From: Endotrypanum monterogeii
Lineage: Eukaryota; Euglenozoa; Kinetoplastea; Trypanosomatida; Trypanosomatidae
Direction: 5' to 3'
DNA length: 64,000 nt
Assembly: GCA_000333855.2 (NCBI GenBank)
Contig: CM007320.1
Span: forward strand, 1,961,799-2,025,798
The notes under the pieces are model-generated. The model was given only the letters and a program-made list of their open reading frames with translations. It ran no database searches and was not told the origin of the DNA. Of the stretch, positions 1 through 10,424 are shown piece after piece; position 1 is the stretch's first letter; the number at the start of each line of letters is the position of its first letter. Position numbers and translations under genes: made by a program.

Positions 1-1
1 T

Positions 2-2974
2 GCGCCTTCCTCAGGTCAATTGCCCGGAAGAAGTGACACGCCCTCTCCTCCAGGACTCTACTATCTTACAAGGTGTGCCGCCGCCAAGGAAAAACCGCCG
101 GAGACTCCAAAGCTTCCTCACTGTAGAGACCGCAGGGTCTTATCTTTATGGGGCACATTTGTTCGCGACTGTGCGTCTTACGTGATACGCGATCGTGAGA
201 CGCGGGTGAAAGAGGCGGTTAGTGCGCCAGAAGGACCTCGGATACCTCGCTCGAATCTTGTCGCTGAGGACACCGCAGCGGACATGGCGAGGGACATGCC
301 TGTAGATAAGTTCGCGCGACGCCAACTGCTAGACTTGTGCAGGAGCGCTGGACTGCCCGACTCCACCAGTGAAGTGCCCTTCGAGTCTGTAGCTCTCTCC
401 TCGACCGAGCGGCGCTTCTTTACTTTCCAGAGACTTTCTGGGACGCCGTATACGATGCGGGGTGTGAGCGACACGGTGCCAGCAGACAGTCGCTACCGCG
501 CCTTTGGGCATGGTATTCAGCTCCTCCTCCTCGTTGTGCGCCCAAACAGCGTAACAGCGCCGACGCCACGGCGCACCTGGTGGGACGGGCCACAGCGGAC
601 CTTGTGCATACACAACCAAATGAGAGATCAGATAACTGCGCACGGCTGTCTCTGGATTCTGCGTATGTGGGCCGCAATGCACTACCCGCCTCTCCAGGTT
701 CGCACGCTCGTCCGAAAGGCAGGGATGCTGGCCGAGGAGTCGACTGGAGCTCGCGAGCATCCCCATCACGCACTTGAATCGACGAACTCACACCTTACGC
801 CGGATGTGCCACCGCCTTGTGTGTCTTGTCCCCCCACCTCCTATCAGGGTGTCGCGTCTATAGCGGAGTTGCGTGAGGGTGCGGAAACAATTTTGTATCA
901 CGCGTCTTGTGAGTGCGCCGCTTCTGGCACCACCACCGATACCACGGCCTCAGTTCACGTAGCACTTCGGCAGCTTCTTCGCGAAGTGCAGCGTGCACCT
1001 ACGATGCAGAGACTCTATCGCTTCCTTTCCCAACAGCCGCAGTTGCACATACCATCTTGCCGCCTGCTCGTCGATCCCGAGAATGTGGTGCATCGCCTGC
1101 ACGCACGAGTTTGTGACTCTCAGCGAGGCACATCCATGACGCCGTCTCCCCAGGCGGGGCATCGCACCGCTGTGCTGGCGCTCCTCTCAAGCGATCGAGA
1201 ACAAATCGGTCCCTTTCACTCCGCGTGGTGTGTGGAGATGTTACAAAAGTGGATTTTTGCTTGTGGCAGTTCGGAGGGACTGTTTCCCGCAGAAAAGCAC
1301 GGCGAGGCAGACCAGGGATGCCTGCGGCACCGATGCCTCCCATCGACGCTCCAGTCGACCTTTGCAAATTACGGTCTTGTGTGCGCTACGCCGTCGGCAT
1401 CGCCGATCCGAGGTGCTAGCTCAGACAGGGATTCGCTACCAGTGCCGACACCGCTCGCTGTCGCATTGGCACTCCTCTGCCGGTGTCTCCCTGAGTTTCC
1501 TGGAGGGTCAAGCAACAGGGAGAGTGTGGAGAATCAAAGTGCTGCTGCTGGGGTGGAGCTCGATTCCAACACGAGGTGGGCAGAGAGAGGGCGTGAGCTA
1601 CCGTTGCAGCTGGCGCACCTGATTCTTATGGGGCTTCTGTTGGGATGTACCCCATGGGCGGTGCGCGCAGTGGCGATGGTGGCCTGCGCTGAGGATACGT
1701 TGAAGTGGTACGACCAGCTATCCTTGTGGTCTCGTGTAGGCGATGACGACAACGGATCCGCCGAGGTTCATCAGATGCCCAACCGGCGCTTGGCCCCATA
1801 CCTCAGTGTGGACGTGACAGACGCAGTGTTGACTTCTTTGGATGCGACAGCGCCTCCTTTGCCAGAGGCAGTGACTTGCTTTGCGTCGCAAGTGGAGCGG
1901 CGACTCGAAGCGGTCTGGAGGGAAGCCGCCGTCGCAGCCGACGCAGGGAAGGCGGCGCCTCCGGCGTGGTTGCAATCTCCGGAGACGTGGGGTGATTGTC
2001 TAGGGGTATTAGATGGGAACGCGCGATCATTTCCAGCAACTGGCAGTCTTACTCTGGCCGAGCGTCGTACACTACGTCCACTCTTGCAATGCGCGGTTTC
2101 TACGTCAGCCGCACCTAATGCGGTATGGGTGAGGTCCACATACGTGGAGAGAGGAGGGGGGGTGAATGAGATGGACGCCGACCACGACGATGGATCGTCT
2201 GAGGAGATGAATGCCGCTGCGAAGTGTTTCATTTTCCAGCATAGGCAATCCGCCTGTTATGCAGCGGTCTGTGTAACTTCTCCCCGTCTTCATGGGGATC
2301 AGATCACGGATTCGACCAGCGACATATCGGACATGGCGACATGTTTTGCCACTTTTGCTTGTGCGCTCTTTCCTACCAAGGCACTGGTGGCCTCGACCCT
2401 AGAGCAGGAGCAGGCGTCTGCCTTGGTTTGCGTTTCGCGTAAAACGGGAATTGTAGACAACGTCGCCCAGGTGAGCTGTGACGAGAGGGAAGAGACCCTC
2501 GCCGATGCCAATGACGATGCGGAAGGCGACAAAGACGGAGGGGGGTTCCTTGACTTCGACGACGAGGATTCTGTTGACGTTAGTCAGCTGGCACGCATCT
2601 TCGGGACGTGGGTCTCACCACTTGCTGCAGCGCTAGTTGCATCGGCACCGACAAGGTCGACCTCACTTGTATCACACCGCACTACACCCACTAAGTCAGA
2701 CGAGATGCCCTCCTCCGGGGCACTGCGCGCGGTAGGTGAGAATTTACCGATGCTCATGGTAGCATTCCAAGAAACGGTTCCGCTGTTGGTGCACCGCCAC
2801 AGCTCGGTGCCGGAGCTGTCGCGTCTTTCTGCACACCTGCGTTCACGTGTGGAGACTGCAACGCCGTTCTCGCCCGAGGAGCGGTCTGTGATCGCTCACC
2901 TTTTTCAAATGTCTGTTCGTGGTGCTGCGGGTGCTTGGAGCAGCGGTGGAGCTCAGGCTGTCGCACGGCAATAG
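2..2974 (+). CDS. Large hypothetical protein, 5' end outside the window
   Basis: The frame is open from the first in-frame codon at position 2 to the TAG at 2972-2974 with no stop before it, and there is no ATG near the left edge, so the gene probably starts upstream of the window. The first internal ATG in frame is near 284. About 990 residues are visible. The only family hint is a hydrophobic stretch encoded around 1610-1680 (LILMGLLLGC followed by an alanine-rich helix), which resembles the HA2/winged-helix segment after the helicase core of DEAH-box RNA helicases. No helicase motifs I-VI are seen in the visible part. A strongly acidic patch is encoded around 2490-2580. This is a real coding region by length and composition; the function is unknown and the HA2 resemblance is only a weak inference. 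Confidence 0.8.
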   Translation, partial: APSSGQLPGRSDTPSPPGLYYLTRCAAAKEKPPETPKLPHCRDRRVLSLWGTFVRDCASYVIRDRETRVKEAVSAPEGPRIPRSNLVAEDTAADMARDMPVDKFARRQLLDLCRSAGLPDSTSEVPFESVALSSTERRFFTFQRLSGTPYTMRGVSDTVPADSRYRAFGHGIQLLLLVVRPNSVTAPTPRRTWWDGPQRTLCIHNQMRDQITAHGCLWILRMWAAMHYPPLQVRTLVRKAGMLAEESTGAREHPHHALESTNSHLTPDVPPPCVSCPPTSYQGVASIAELREGAETILYHASCECAASGTTTDTTASVHVALRQLLREVQRAPTMQRLYRFLSQQPQLHIPSCRLLVDPENVVHRLHARVCDSQRGTSMTPSPQAGHRTAVLALLSSDREQIGPFHSAWCVEMLQKWIFACGSSEGLFPAEKHGEADQGCLRHRCLPSTLQSTFANYGLVCATPSASPIRGASSDRDSLPVPTPLAVALALLCRCLPEFPGGSSNRESVENQSAAAGVELDSNTRWAERGRELPLQLAHLILMGLLLGCTPWAVRAVAMVACAEDTLKWYDQLSLWSRVGDDDNGSAEVHQMPNRRLAPYLSVDVTDAVLTSLDATAPPLPEAVTCFASQVERRLEAVWREAAVAADAGKAAPPAWLQSPETWGDCLGVLDGNARSFPATGSLTLAERRTLRPLLQCAVSTSAAPNAVWVRSTYVERGGGVNEMDADHDDGSSEEMNAAAKCFIFQHRQSACYAAVCVTSPRLHGDQITDSTSDISDMATCFATFACALFPTKALVASTLEQEQASALVCVSRKTGIVDNVAQVSCDEREETLADANDDAEGDKDGGGFLDFDDEDSVDVSQLARIFGTWVSPLAAALVASAPTRSTSLVSHRTTPTKSDEMPSSGALRAVGENLPMLMVAFQETVPLLVHRHSSVPELSRLSAHLRSRVETATPFSPEERSVIAHLFQMSVRGAAGAWSSGGAQAVARQ

Positions 2975-3122
2975 GGGGAGGGAAGGGGGCTGCTGTGTGT
3001 CTAGGCTAGTGCGAGTGGAAAAGTGGAAAATACAGACCGTGTTGTCTTTTTTTGTTTTGGTGCTTTGCTCTCCCCTTTTCTTCCCTCCTCACTTTCCGTA
3101 TCTTTTTTTCTGCTCTTTTTCT

Positions 3123-3155
<33 letters not shown>

Positions 3156-3483
3156 NNNNNNNNNNNNNNNNNNNNNNNNNNNNNNNNNNNNNNNNNNNNN
3201 NNNNNNNNNNNNNNNNNNNNNNNNNNNNNNNNNNNNNNNNNNNNNNNNNNNNNNNNNNNNNNNNNNNNNNNNNNNNNNNNNNNNNNNNNNNNNNNNNNNN
3301 NNNNNNNNNNNNNNNNNNNNNNNNNNNNNNNNNNNNNNNNNNNNNNNNNNNNNNNNNNNNNNNNNNNNNNNNNNNNNNNNNNNNNNNNNNCCTCGTCGTC
3401 GTCGTCGTCGTCTCTCCGTCGTTCGTCTCTCCCTTTCCTTTCCTTCCTCTCTTCTTACTTCTTTTTCTTTGTCTCTTTCTTCT

Positions 3484-3523
<40 letters not shown>

Positions 3524-4391
3524 ACCCTGTGCTGAGAGACTTCGATGTGTAAGGCGTCCATGCTGAGGGGCCAGTGGACAGCAGTGCTTGCTTGTTGTCT
3601 TTTCTACACTGTCCACCTATCCAAAGGCGATATCGCCACTCCTGCACCTACACATATACAGATGCAAAGCTAGAGCACCAGATCAAACGAAATAGGTTAG
3701 TGGAAACAAAAAAATAGTGGCACCGGAGATTGCGCATGTGGGAGAAGAGGGGCCCTTTGCAAAGCGGCCAATTCACTTGGCTAAAGAAAAAAAAAGCAAA
3801 TAAGTCGATATTCCTTATCGGAAAGGTGCGTCTACGTCCCCCCGCACACACATTTCTGTGTTCATGAGTGCAATCCACTCGATACTGAACCAGCTCGACT
3901 CCACCTTCCAGCTATTTCGTTCACTTGGATGGCGGGAAACGCCTCAGTTTATCAATTTCATGTGGCTACGCAAGATATTTCTCATGTGGGTGTGACCGAT
4001 ATGAGTAGTAATCAGTTGTACCCACGCGCTCGGCTCACTTTTTGTGTCTGTCCTTTGCGCTTCATGAAACTCTTTGGAAGATCTAAAAGAAAATGCTGTT
4101 CCAGCGCCTCTGAAAGGGAGGCCTTCGCCACCCCCCCCCTCCACATGTTGGTTCTTTCTCCCATTTTTCTCTGCTCCGTGCAGTTATGGTACCGTCCACC
4201 CCCCCTTTTTTTTTTTACTACTTGCACTTGTTGCGGTGTTGGCGGACCGTCTGTTCCCTCCAGTCACTCTTGAGTGATGAAGAGAAACTGGCCTTCTTGA
4301 CCATGTCAACAGCGGCAGCGCCTAACCCTTCCTCAAGCCCCTCTGCCAGTGCAAACCCATCACATAGGTGACTCGTGACTCTGATTCCCCG
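2975..4391. other. Intergenic spacer with TA microsatellites and an assembly gap
   Basis: No gene is supported here. The stretch holds pyrimidine-rich DNA, (TA)n runs at about 3127-3155 and 3486-3519, a short (TCG)n run at about 3393-3411, the gap of Ns, and a C/T tract near 4188-4215 that is a likely splice-acceptor tract for the channel gene downstream. A 114-codon ATG frame at 3929 reads straight into that tract and is not believed. Confidence 0.7.
3156..3390. other. Assembly gap (235 N)
   Basis: The run of N starts inside a (TA)n microsatellite and ends at a (TCG)n run. Simple repeats probably broke the assembly here. The true length is unknown. Confidence 0.99.
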
Positions 4392-7004
4392 ATGACTATC
4401 CTACCTCCGGATACACCTGGTCGGGGCCGCTTCTCGGCTGACCCTGCCGCTTACCGCCTGCATTACGTGTTTGTGGAGGAGAGCCTCGTCGCCAAGGCCC
4501 AGGCGGTGGAGCGGTGCAGCTACCTTGGTTTCTATCTTTTATTTTTGGTCGGATTCTGTGTTTACTTTCTCTACGACATCGATGTGTCAGGGTGCTCACA
4601 GCTGAGGGCCCGGTTACTTGATACACTCACGCAAACGCCCTATTCCCCACTAAAGTCTGTTTCGTATTTCGCAGACGTCTCCGATGCGCAGGAGTACAGT
4701 GTGTACGTGGTAAACGTGGTCGCACCGCTTGTCGCAGACGTCTTCTACCCAACTGGGTCCAGCATTATTCTGGGTGCGATGCGGTTGCGCACACAACGTA
4801 GCGACAGTAGCGTTCCTCACGGCTGCGGAGACACCAGAAGGGACCTCATGAACCTCTACCACACAATCGAAAGCGCCAACAGTGCATCTTCTGTTGTGGG
4901 AGATACGGCTGTCGATGGGACTCTCTTCACTCACGAGCGGAGCTGGCGCTACTACAGCTGTCACTCCCTCAGCGGTAGCCACTGGCTTCGATTCTGCGGC
5001 TATCTCCAGTCGTACCACTGTGGCGGATTTTTGTTTGATGTCCCAATGTGGCTCAACAGAACGACCGGAGACACTGCACGCATCGGTGGAATCAACCAAC
5101 CTCGCTCATGGGATTGGAAGCAAAAAAATTACATCGATAACGGCGACGAGATCGATGCAGTGACCGGTACCACACGCTTTGATGACTCCTTTTCTCATTG
5201 TGTCGCATCGTCCAGGGTGTCCGGTTGCGCATCTGGGACTGCACCTTCCCTCGGAACCGCCGAACAGGCTTTTCCGTTTGCCAATGGCACGCTTCCATAC
5301 GAGCGTGTGTCCTTGCAAGTCGTACAGGAGTCTTATCTCAAGCCCATTCTGTGGGGGAAGTCCGTCCCATTTCTTGACGACGACGCCACTCGTATCGCTG
5401 TTACGGAGCTGCTTTTCTACAGCCCCCCTCTGCAGCGGTTCGCGGCTGTGAAGCTGGTTGGGGAGGTGAGCATGGGGGGTTCCTGGAAGACGTCTGGCCT
5501 TTTCGCCTCGGCGCGTGTGTGGACGCGCGACGACGTCTGGAAAACAGTCTACGACGCCGTTATCATGGGGTTTGGTCTAGTGTGGATCTGTTTCTTTGTT
5601 CGGGACGTGAGGCGGTCCGTTGTTGAGAGGATGAAGCGGCAATGCTTCGCTTACTATACGGACCGTTATGACTTGTCAAGCTGCCGCGTGGCGAGCGCGT
5701 CGTGGCTGGCCACCGTGGTGAGCTTGATTGAGTTTTTTAGCCAATCCTGGAACTTGATGACGCTTGTCATCTTGTGCCTGCTCATGGCAACGGGTGGACT
5801 TCGCGTTTCCGCAGTGTTGCACAGCATCTGGAACGTGCCAACGCTAGACATCATGATCCGCCGGGCGAGCTATCCAATGGAGGTGGAGTATCTGTTGATG
5901 GTGGACGGGCTTCAACTGTATTTGAACGCTACCGTGACGATTCTTCTGTTTTATAGGGCGCTCTATTATGTTTCTCTGGAGTCTCGGGCTGCCCTTCTTA
6001 TGCGAGTGCTATCACATGCCCAATCAGCGCTTGTGGGTGGTGTACTCACCGTTTTGCTTATCTCGACTGTGTTCGCAATGTCGCTGAGTGTGTTGTATGG
6101 GAACAGCGTCTGGGCATTCCGGAATGTCGGCGCCTCTGTCAACACCCTCCTCTGCGTGCTGGCGCGTCAGCAGAGCATGAGTGCACTCACGAGCGGTTCT
6201 GTCGACTCCCTGGTGCTGGCCTTCGTTCTCTTTGCGTTCGTATTTCTCTGTGGGTTATTCCTTATCAATCTTTCCGTGGCGATTGTTGCCAACGCCTTCG
6301 CAGAGGTGCGCAAGGCGCAACCAGTATCATGTACAGGGGCGTGTCAGACGCGATGGGTGCTGCAGCGTGCATGGAGATGTGCGCCGCATCCACGCGAGTG
6401 GCTATTGTTACTCTTGCGATGGTGTACAGGCCGCGGTGACGCAGCCTTGCTTCGGCACGCTGCACGGTGTCTCCGAGCCTACCGGGCTGCGCGATTCCCG
6501 CTTTTGGACCATATCGTAGACGAGCTTGGGCAGCTCATTTCTGAAGCCGAGTTCACTGAGGCGATGTCTCTACAGCTAGACTTCCTTATGTTTCAGGACG
6601 GTGTAACCGTCCATGGTAATTCACACTTAACGCCGAAAGGCAGCAGCAGCCATGTAGCGCCTGCGAGCACTGGTGAACTCTTCACGGCTGCAAGTTCTCT
6701 CTCAGAAAAGGAACGCAAAGAGTTGAAGGAAGCTTGGCGAGAGCGGTGGCGATTTTATAGCCCCACAGACTTGTGGCGTGATATTGTGCAGGACTGGTTG
6801 GCTTCAACAACCTCAGATGCCTCTCAGACATACAAAGAGGAGCACACGTGGTTGCGCAGCGGTGTCCAGGCTGCTGTGGGGGACCGTCTAGCCCTCCTCA
6901 GGGCGTTCCCACTGCGGCTCGCGGTGCTCGAGCGGAAGCTTGAGTCTTTGGAAAGCCACGTGCTCGAAAAAAGGACCCCAGAGGCTGCCTCGCTCTCGCT
7001 TTAG
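4392..7004 (+). CDS. Polycystin (PKD2)/TRP-like cation channel
   Basis: The 870-residue protein has the polycystin layout. A first membrane span lies at about residues 44-62. A large extracytoplasmic domain of about 320 residues with several cysteines follows. A second span sits at about 386-405, and spans near 444-466, 505-527, 548-570 and 607-640 form the channel part. The last span ends in a hydrophobic run like PKD S6 (FLINLSVAIVANAFAEV). The C-terminal cytosolic tail is about 230 residues. The start is the ATG at 4392; the frame opens eight codons earlier at a GTG directly after a stop. The family forms cation channels in plasma membrane, flagellar or endolysosomal membranes; the location here is unknown. 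A mucolipin-type TRP is the main alternative, since both families share the loop between S1 and S2. Confidence 0.8.
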   Translation: MTILPPDTPGRGRFSADPAAYRLHYVFVEESLVAKAQAVERCSYLGFYLLFLVGFCVYFLYDIDVSGCSQLRARLLDTLTQTPYSPLKSVSYFADVSDAQEYSVYVVNVVAPLVADVFYPTGSSIILGAMRLRTQRSDSSVPHGCGDTRRDLMNLYHTIESANSASSVVGDTAVDGTLFTHERSWRYYSCHSLSGSHWLRFCGYLQSYHCGGFLFDVPMWLNRTTGDTARIGGINQPRSWDWKQKNYIDNGDEIDAVTGTTRFDDSFSHCVASSRVSGCASGTAPSLGTAEQAFPFANGTLPYERVSLQVVQESYLKPILWGKSVPFLDDDATRIAVTELLFYSPPLQRFAAVKLVGEVSMGGSWKTSGLFASARVWTRDDVWKTVYDAVIMGFGLVWICFFVRDVRRSVVERMKRQCFAYYTDRYDLSSCRVASASWLATVVSLIEFFSQSWNLMTLVILCLLMATGGLRVSAVLHSIWNVPTLDIMIRRASYPMEVEYLLMVDGLQLYLNATVTILLFYRALYYVSLESRAALLMRVLSHAQSALVGGVLTVLLISTVFAMSLSVLYGNSVWAFRNVGASVNTLLCVLARQQSMSALTSGSVDSLVLAFVLFAFVFLCGLFLINLSVAIVANAFAEVRKAQPVSCTGACQTRWVLQRAWRCAPHPREWLLLLLRWCTGRGDAALLRHAARCLRAYRAARFPLLDHIVDELGQLISEAEFTEAMSLQLDFLMFQDGVTVHGNSHLTPKGSSSHVAPASTGELFTAASSLSEKERKELKEAWRERWRFYSPTDLWRDIVQDWLASTTSDASQTYKEEHTWLRSGVQAAVGDRLALLRAFPLRLAVLERKLESLESHVLEKRTPEAASLSL

Positions 7005-8039
7005 AGAAGGTATCCAACAGCGGGGATATAATATTTAAATAAACCAACGATGCCCCCCTCCTCCCCCGTCTTAGTGACGACAATTTGCGGACTTGCACTT
7101 TCAGGGTCCCAGTGCTTCTTCCTTTATGCGTGTTTGCGTGTGCTACGCTTGTCATTATATATATATATATATAAACCTATACGTATCTTTTTTTTTTGCC
7201 TCTCACAACTGCTTCCCCTGGTCCCTATCCTGGCTAACAGAGCTTCTATTTTTGTCTCATTTTGAAAGTCGAAACAAAGGCATATGCAACAGTCAAGTGC
7301 AAGACTAATCTAAGGGGCGACATACCAGGGTATGCTGCTCCATCTGTTTTTTTTTCTCTTCTTATCCCTGGACGTGGTCAGATAAAAAGCCTTGTCTTTT
7401 CTCTCGTTGATGGGCACTCTGTCGGATGTTCACGAATTGTGTTGCCCCTCCCCCCTCCCAATACGCTGTTTGCCTCTGCCTCTGCTCTCCAAGGCCAATG
7501 ATGACTGTGGTGGCTTAGGCTGGATACCTTCTACCGTGAGTATATATGTTTTTTTTTCACTGTTTGACTTCCTTTCATCCCACGCTCCTCCTCGTCTTCC
7601 CCTCCTTTCACTGTCGGTTTTCACGTCATTCCTGGACGCCTTCATTCCGCGCCACTCCCACCGCTTTTTTTTTGTTTGATTATAAGGGAGATTACTCGGG
7701 CCTCTTTTTTTACCGTCCACACACGCACCTAAACCTCGACACACACACACAAACAAAGCCTAGATTTGCCGAGGATCAATCTTCACCTCTTCTGCAGCTT
7801 TTCCAGAGTCGATTCACGCTACGCTTGGTTGCTAACAGCTTTCTCACCTTTCTGCTCTGTTGTTACTTCTTTTCAAAAATATATATCCTCTTATTGGTGT
7901 ACGTGTTATGATTGTCTGCGTAGGATCATGCACGCTGCAAGGGAGGTGAATGTGAGAAGTATTCCATCTTTCAAGTTTGTCACTTAGTTATATATATAAA
8001 AATATAAATAAATAATTACACATATATATAAATAAATAA

Positions 8040-8077
<38 letters not shown>

Positions 8078-8347
8078 ATAAACGAACTTGGTGCCAGTCT
8101 CCATATAGGAAACATACGCTTCCCCCCTGCCACCGACCGCTTCATCAACTTGTGCTTTCATCACAGCTCTACACACCAACACCCTTGTATTTGTCTGCTC
8201 CTCCACTCCAGTTTCTTTTGTCTTGTTTTGCTTTTCTGCGCTGTGTTGCATATCACTTGTCATTTTTTTCCTTCCCTGACGAGCCCCTTAACCTGCGGAG
8301 CCTTGTCGCCTCTATCTCCATCATTGTACTGGGTAACTGCGCCAGAC
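7005..8347. other. Intergenic spacer, pyrimidine- and TA-rich
   Basis: No gene is supported. A (TA)n run lies at about 7154-7174 and a long AT-only tract at 7986-8082. The pyrimidine-rich stretch at about 8210-8280 followed by AG at 8282-8283 is the probable trans-splice acceptor of the SYS1-like gene and would leave a 5' UTR of about 64 nt. Confidence 0.65.
7986..8082. repeat. AT-only microsatellite tract
   Basis: About 95 bases of almost pure A and T, made of TA dinucleotides with interspersed AAATA units. Confidence 0.9.
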
Positions 8348-9493
8348 ATGGCGATTAGACTGGGCCGTACCATCAGCAACCCCACCTTTCTCCTTTTCCA
8401 GATTGCCCATGGCGTGAGCTTGTTCTTGGTCTTAATTGGTGTTGCGCGGGTCTTGCTGGGGGTGGCGGAGTTGGCGATACGCTCTGATTTGGCTCTGGAA
8501 AGAACTGCAAATCAGACGGACACCCAACTGGCGTGGCTGCAAAGGAGTAGCATACCGAAGTTTGTCTCACAAACTACAGCGCCGCAACAGCTCTACGAGC
8601 AGGAAGAGCTTAATGGGGTTAGATACGGTATCCAAGGTGGACTTCGTTTATCCGTGAACCTTAATTCACCATCTATAACACCGACAGAGCCACTGTCGTC
8701 CGCTTCCCCGGCGGTCTCGCTTTCTTTTTTTACGAAGCTCAGCTACTGCTTTCATGTGCCGCTTGAGTCCTTGTTCATAAACGCCGTCGGCGTCAGCTTT
8801 GGGTCTGCTACAGCAGCAAACGACGCTGGCCTCGTCTCCAGTGTCCGAAGAGAGGGTAACCAAGTTTATCTAGTGGAGAAAGGTGGTCCTCTCCTGGACG
8901 CAAAGGCCGCCGACAGTTTACCGCGCCACGATGGCAGTCAAGGTCGTTTTTTTCTACAGCATATTTTCGCGGGCCTTTTCTGTGCGTACCCTCTCGCCAC
9001 ACTCCTGCAACGCCGCAAACTTGTGCTCGACTTTGTGGGGACAATTTATTTCGCCTATTGGGTACTGGGGAGCATTATTTTGCGCCGGGTCCTCTGGGGT
9101 GGCCTGCATTGGTGGGTGTCATGCTTGCTGGGGATGATCGTCCTGTACAGCTCCACCTACCTGCTGTGCCGACGAAGAGAGTTGCAAGAGGTCCGCTTCT
9201 CAGGTGATGGAGATGCCGGCCTTGATCCAAGCGTACCGCCGACCACAGCGATACGACTGGCGGAGATTCACACCCGGAACGATGAGGTCCGCGAGGAGGT
9301 GGATGTTACTGTGCGAAAAGCGCAGCGGCAGATGAACTGCGGTAGCGTTGATGTTTGCGGGTTCAGTCACCCTACCGATCTTAGCGGTCGTTCCCGGGCT
9401 GTGGTGCCCGCCCAGAGTAGCAAATGGGTCAAGGGCGTCGCAGTCGACGCAAACCATTCCTCAGAGGACGTGCAGAAGCACAAGACTGTGTAG
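8348..9493 (+). CDS. SYS1: SYS1-like Golgi membrane protein
   Basis: The 381-residue protein matches SYS1 in two separated blocks. The N-terminal block (NPTFLLFQIAHGVSLFLVLI) is the first membrane span of SYS1, which starts with a DP..ILSQI-type motif. The second block, residues about 199-285, carries RRKLVLDFVGTIYF, then LHWWV and CRRRELQEV, corresponding to the RRGK.CLDF.VT, LTWW and CMRTELKEI motifs of the animal protein. SYS1 is a multispanning Golgi protein that recruits the Arl3/ARFRP1 GTPase for trans-Golgi tethering. The start is the ATG at 8348, 64 nt after the probable splice acceptor. The protein is over twice the usual length (about 150 residues), because of a hydrophilic insertion of about 150 residues between spans 1 and 2 and a polar tail of about 100 residues. 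Confidence 0.85.
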   Translation: MAIRLGRTISNPTFLLFQIAHGVSLFLVLIGVARVLLGVAELAIRSDLALERTANQTDTQLAWLQRSSIPKFVSQTTAPQQLYEQEELNGVRYGIQGGLRLSVNLNSPSITPTEPLSSASPAVSLSFFTKLSYCFHVPLESLFINAVGVSFGSATAANDAGLVSSVRREGNQVYLVEKGGPLLDAKAADSLPRHDGSQGRFFLQHIFAGLFCAYPLATLLQRRKLVLDFVGTIYFAYWVLGSIILRRVLWGGLHWWVSCLLGMIVLYSSTYLLCRRRELQEVRFSGDGDAGLDPSVPPTTAIRLAEIHTRNDEVREEVDVTVRKAQRQMNCGSVDVCGFSHPTDLSGRSRAVVPAQSSKWVKGVAVDANHSSEDVQKHKTV

Positions 9494-10424
9494 AGGAGTA
9501 TGTGTCTTTTTTTTCTTTGCTGTTATTGTTGCTTATCTGCTTCGCATCTGAGCGCGTGCCTTTGTGCACGTGAACTGCGCGATGTCATCTACTGCTATAC
9601 GGTTGTTGCTCTTGTGTGATCCACAGATCTGTGTGATGCCTCTCAGTGCTGGGGTAGAGATATATTTTTTTCCCCTTTTTGCTTGGAGGGGGGGGGTAGT
9701 CTGCGCTGCTTACAGTCACGTTTCCTTTTTTGTTGTTGTTGTTGTTCTTGTGTGCATCTCTTTCTGCGTTTCTCTGATGGGACTCTCTCTCTGGTGCACG
9801 TGTACTTCGACTGGGCATAGTGGCTGCTGCATGGCATACATGAAATACACAAGGTGCGAAGGATCACCCTCCTTTTTTTTCCCCCTCTTCCCCTCCATTT
9901 CTCCCCGCTTCTTTGTGGAGACGGGGTTGCATTGCGCGGGTGACCGTTCTTGCAGATTGCGAGGGGCAGTGTCTCAACGAGTGCTTCTGGGTGTGCGGGG
10001 CGGGGGCGGGGGCTCAATCAGTCAGGTAACAAATGCTTCACATACACCTGCTATACGGATCTAATTGACATGCACAATTGTTTCTACCCCAAATCTTTTT
10101 CTTCTTTCTTTCTGTGGGGCACATGTTGGTCTATAAAGTATGAACGGAAAGAGCGGATCGGTAGGAGTGGCACCATTTGTGGATGTTGTATGTCCGTGTA
10201 CCTTTAGGACCGTAAATACATTCTCATTTCCCCCCCCCCTTTTTTTTATTGTCTTTGGAATCACACCGGCTCCGCCTCCTTCCTCCCCTCTACCTTTCTC
10301 GAACACACACACACACACACACACACATACACAAGGTTTGGTGCTGAGTGCGTTTATACGAAGCACGGCGTGCGATCGATAGAAACAAGCGTGCGCTATT
10401 TGTGGGTAAGTTTTGTCCTCGACG
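9494..10424. other. Intergenic spacer
   Basis: No gene is supported. It holds homopolymer runs, a (TTG)n run near 9731-9745, a (CA)n run at about 10304-10327, and the splice-acceptor region of the TM9 gene. Confidence 0.65.
10226..10335 (+). promoter_or_regulatory. Probable trans-splice acceptor region of the TM9 gene
   Basis: A C10 run and a T-rich tract are followed by more pyrimidines and a (CA)n run. The first AG after the tract is at 10334-10335, leaving a 5' UTR of about 90 nt before the ATG at 10425. Assignment rests on the general trypanosomatid rule of polypyrimidine tract plus first AG. Confidence 0.6.

Noticed and set aside
3156..3390. Frames running through the N block
   Set aside because: The translation across the gap is undefined and the flanks are microsatellites.
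3929..4273. 114-codon ATG frame upstream of the channel gene
   Set aside because: It reads through the pyrimidine tract that should serve as splice signal for the next gene, giving Pro/Phe runs.
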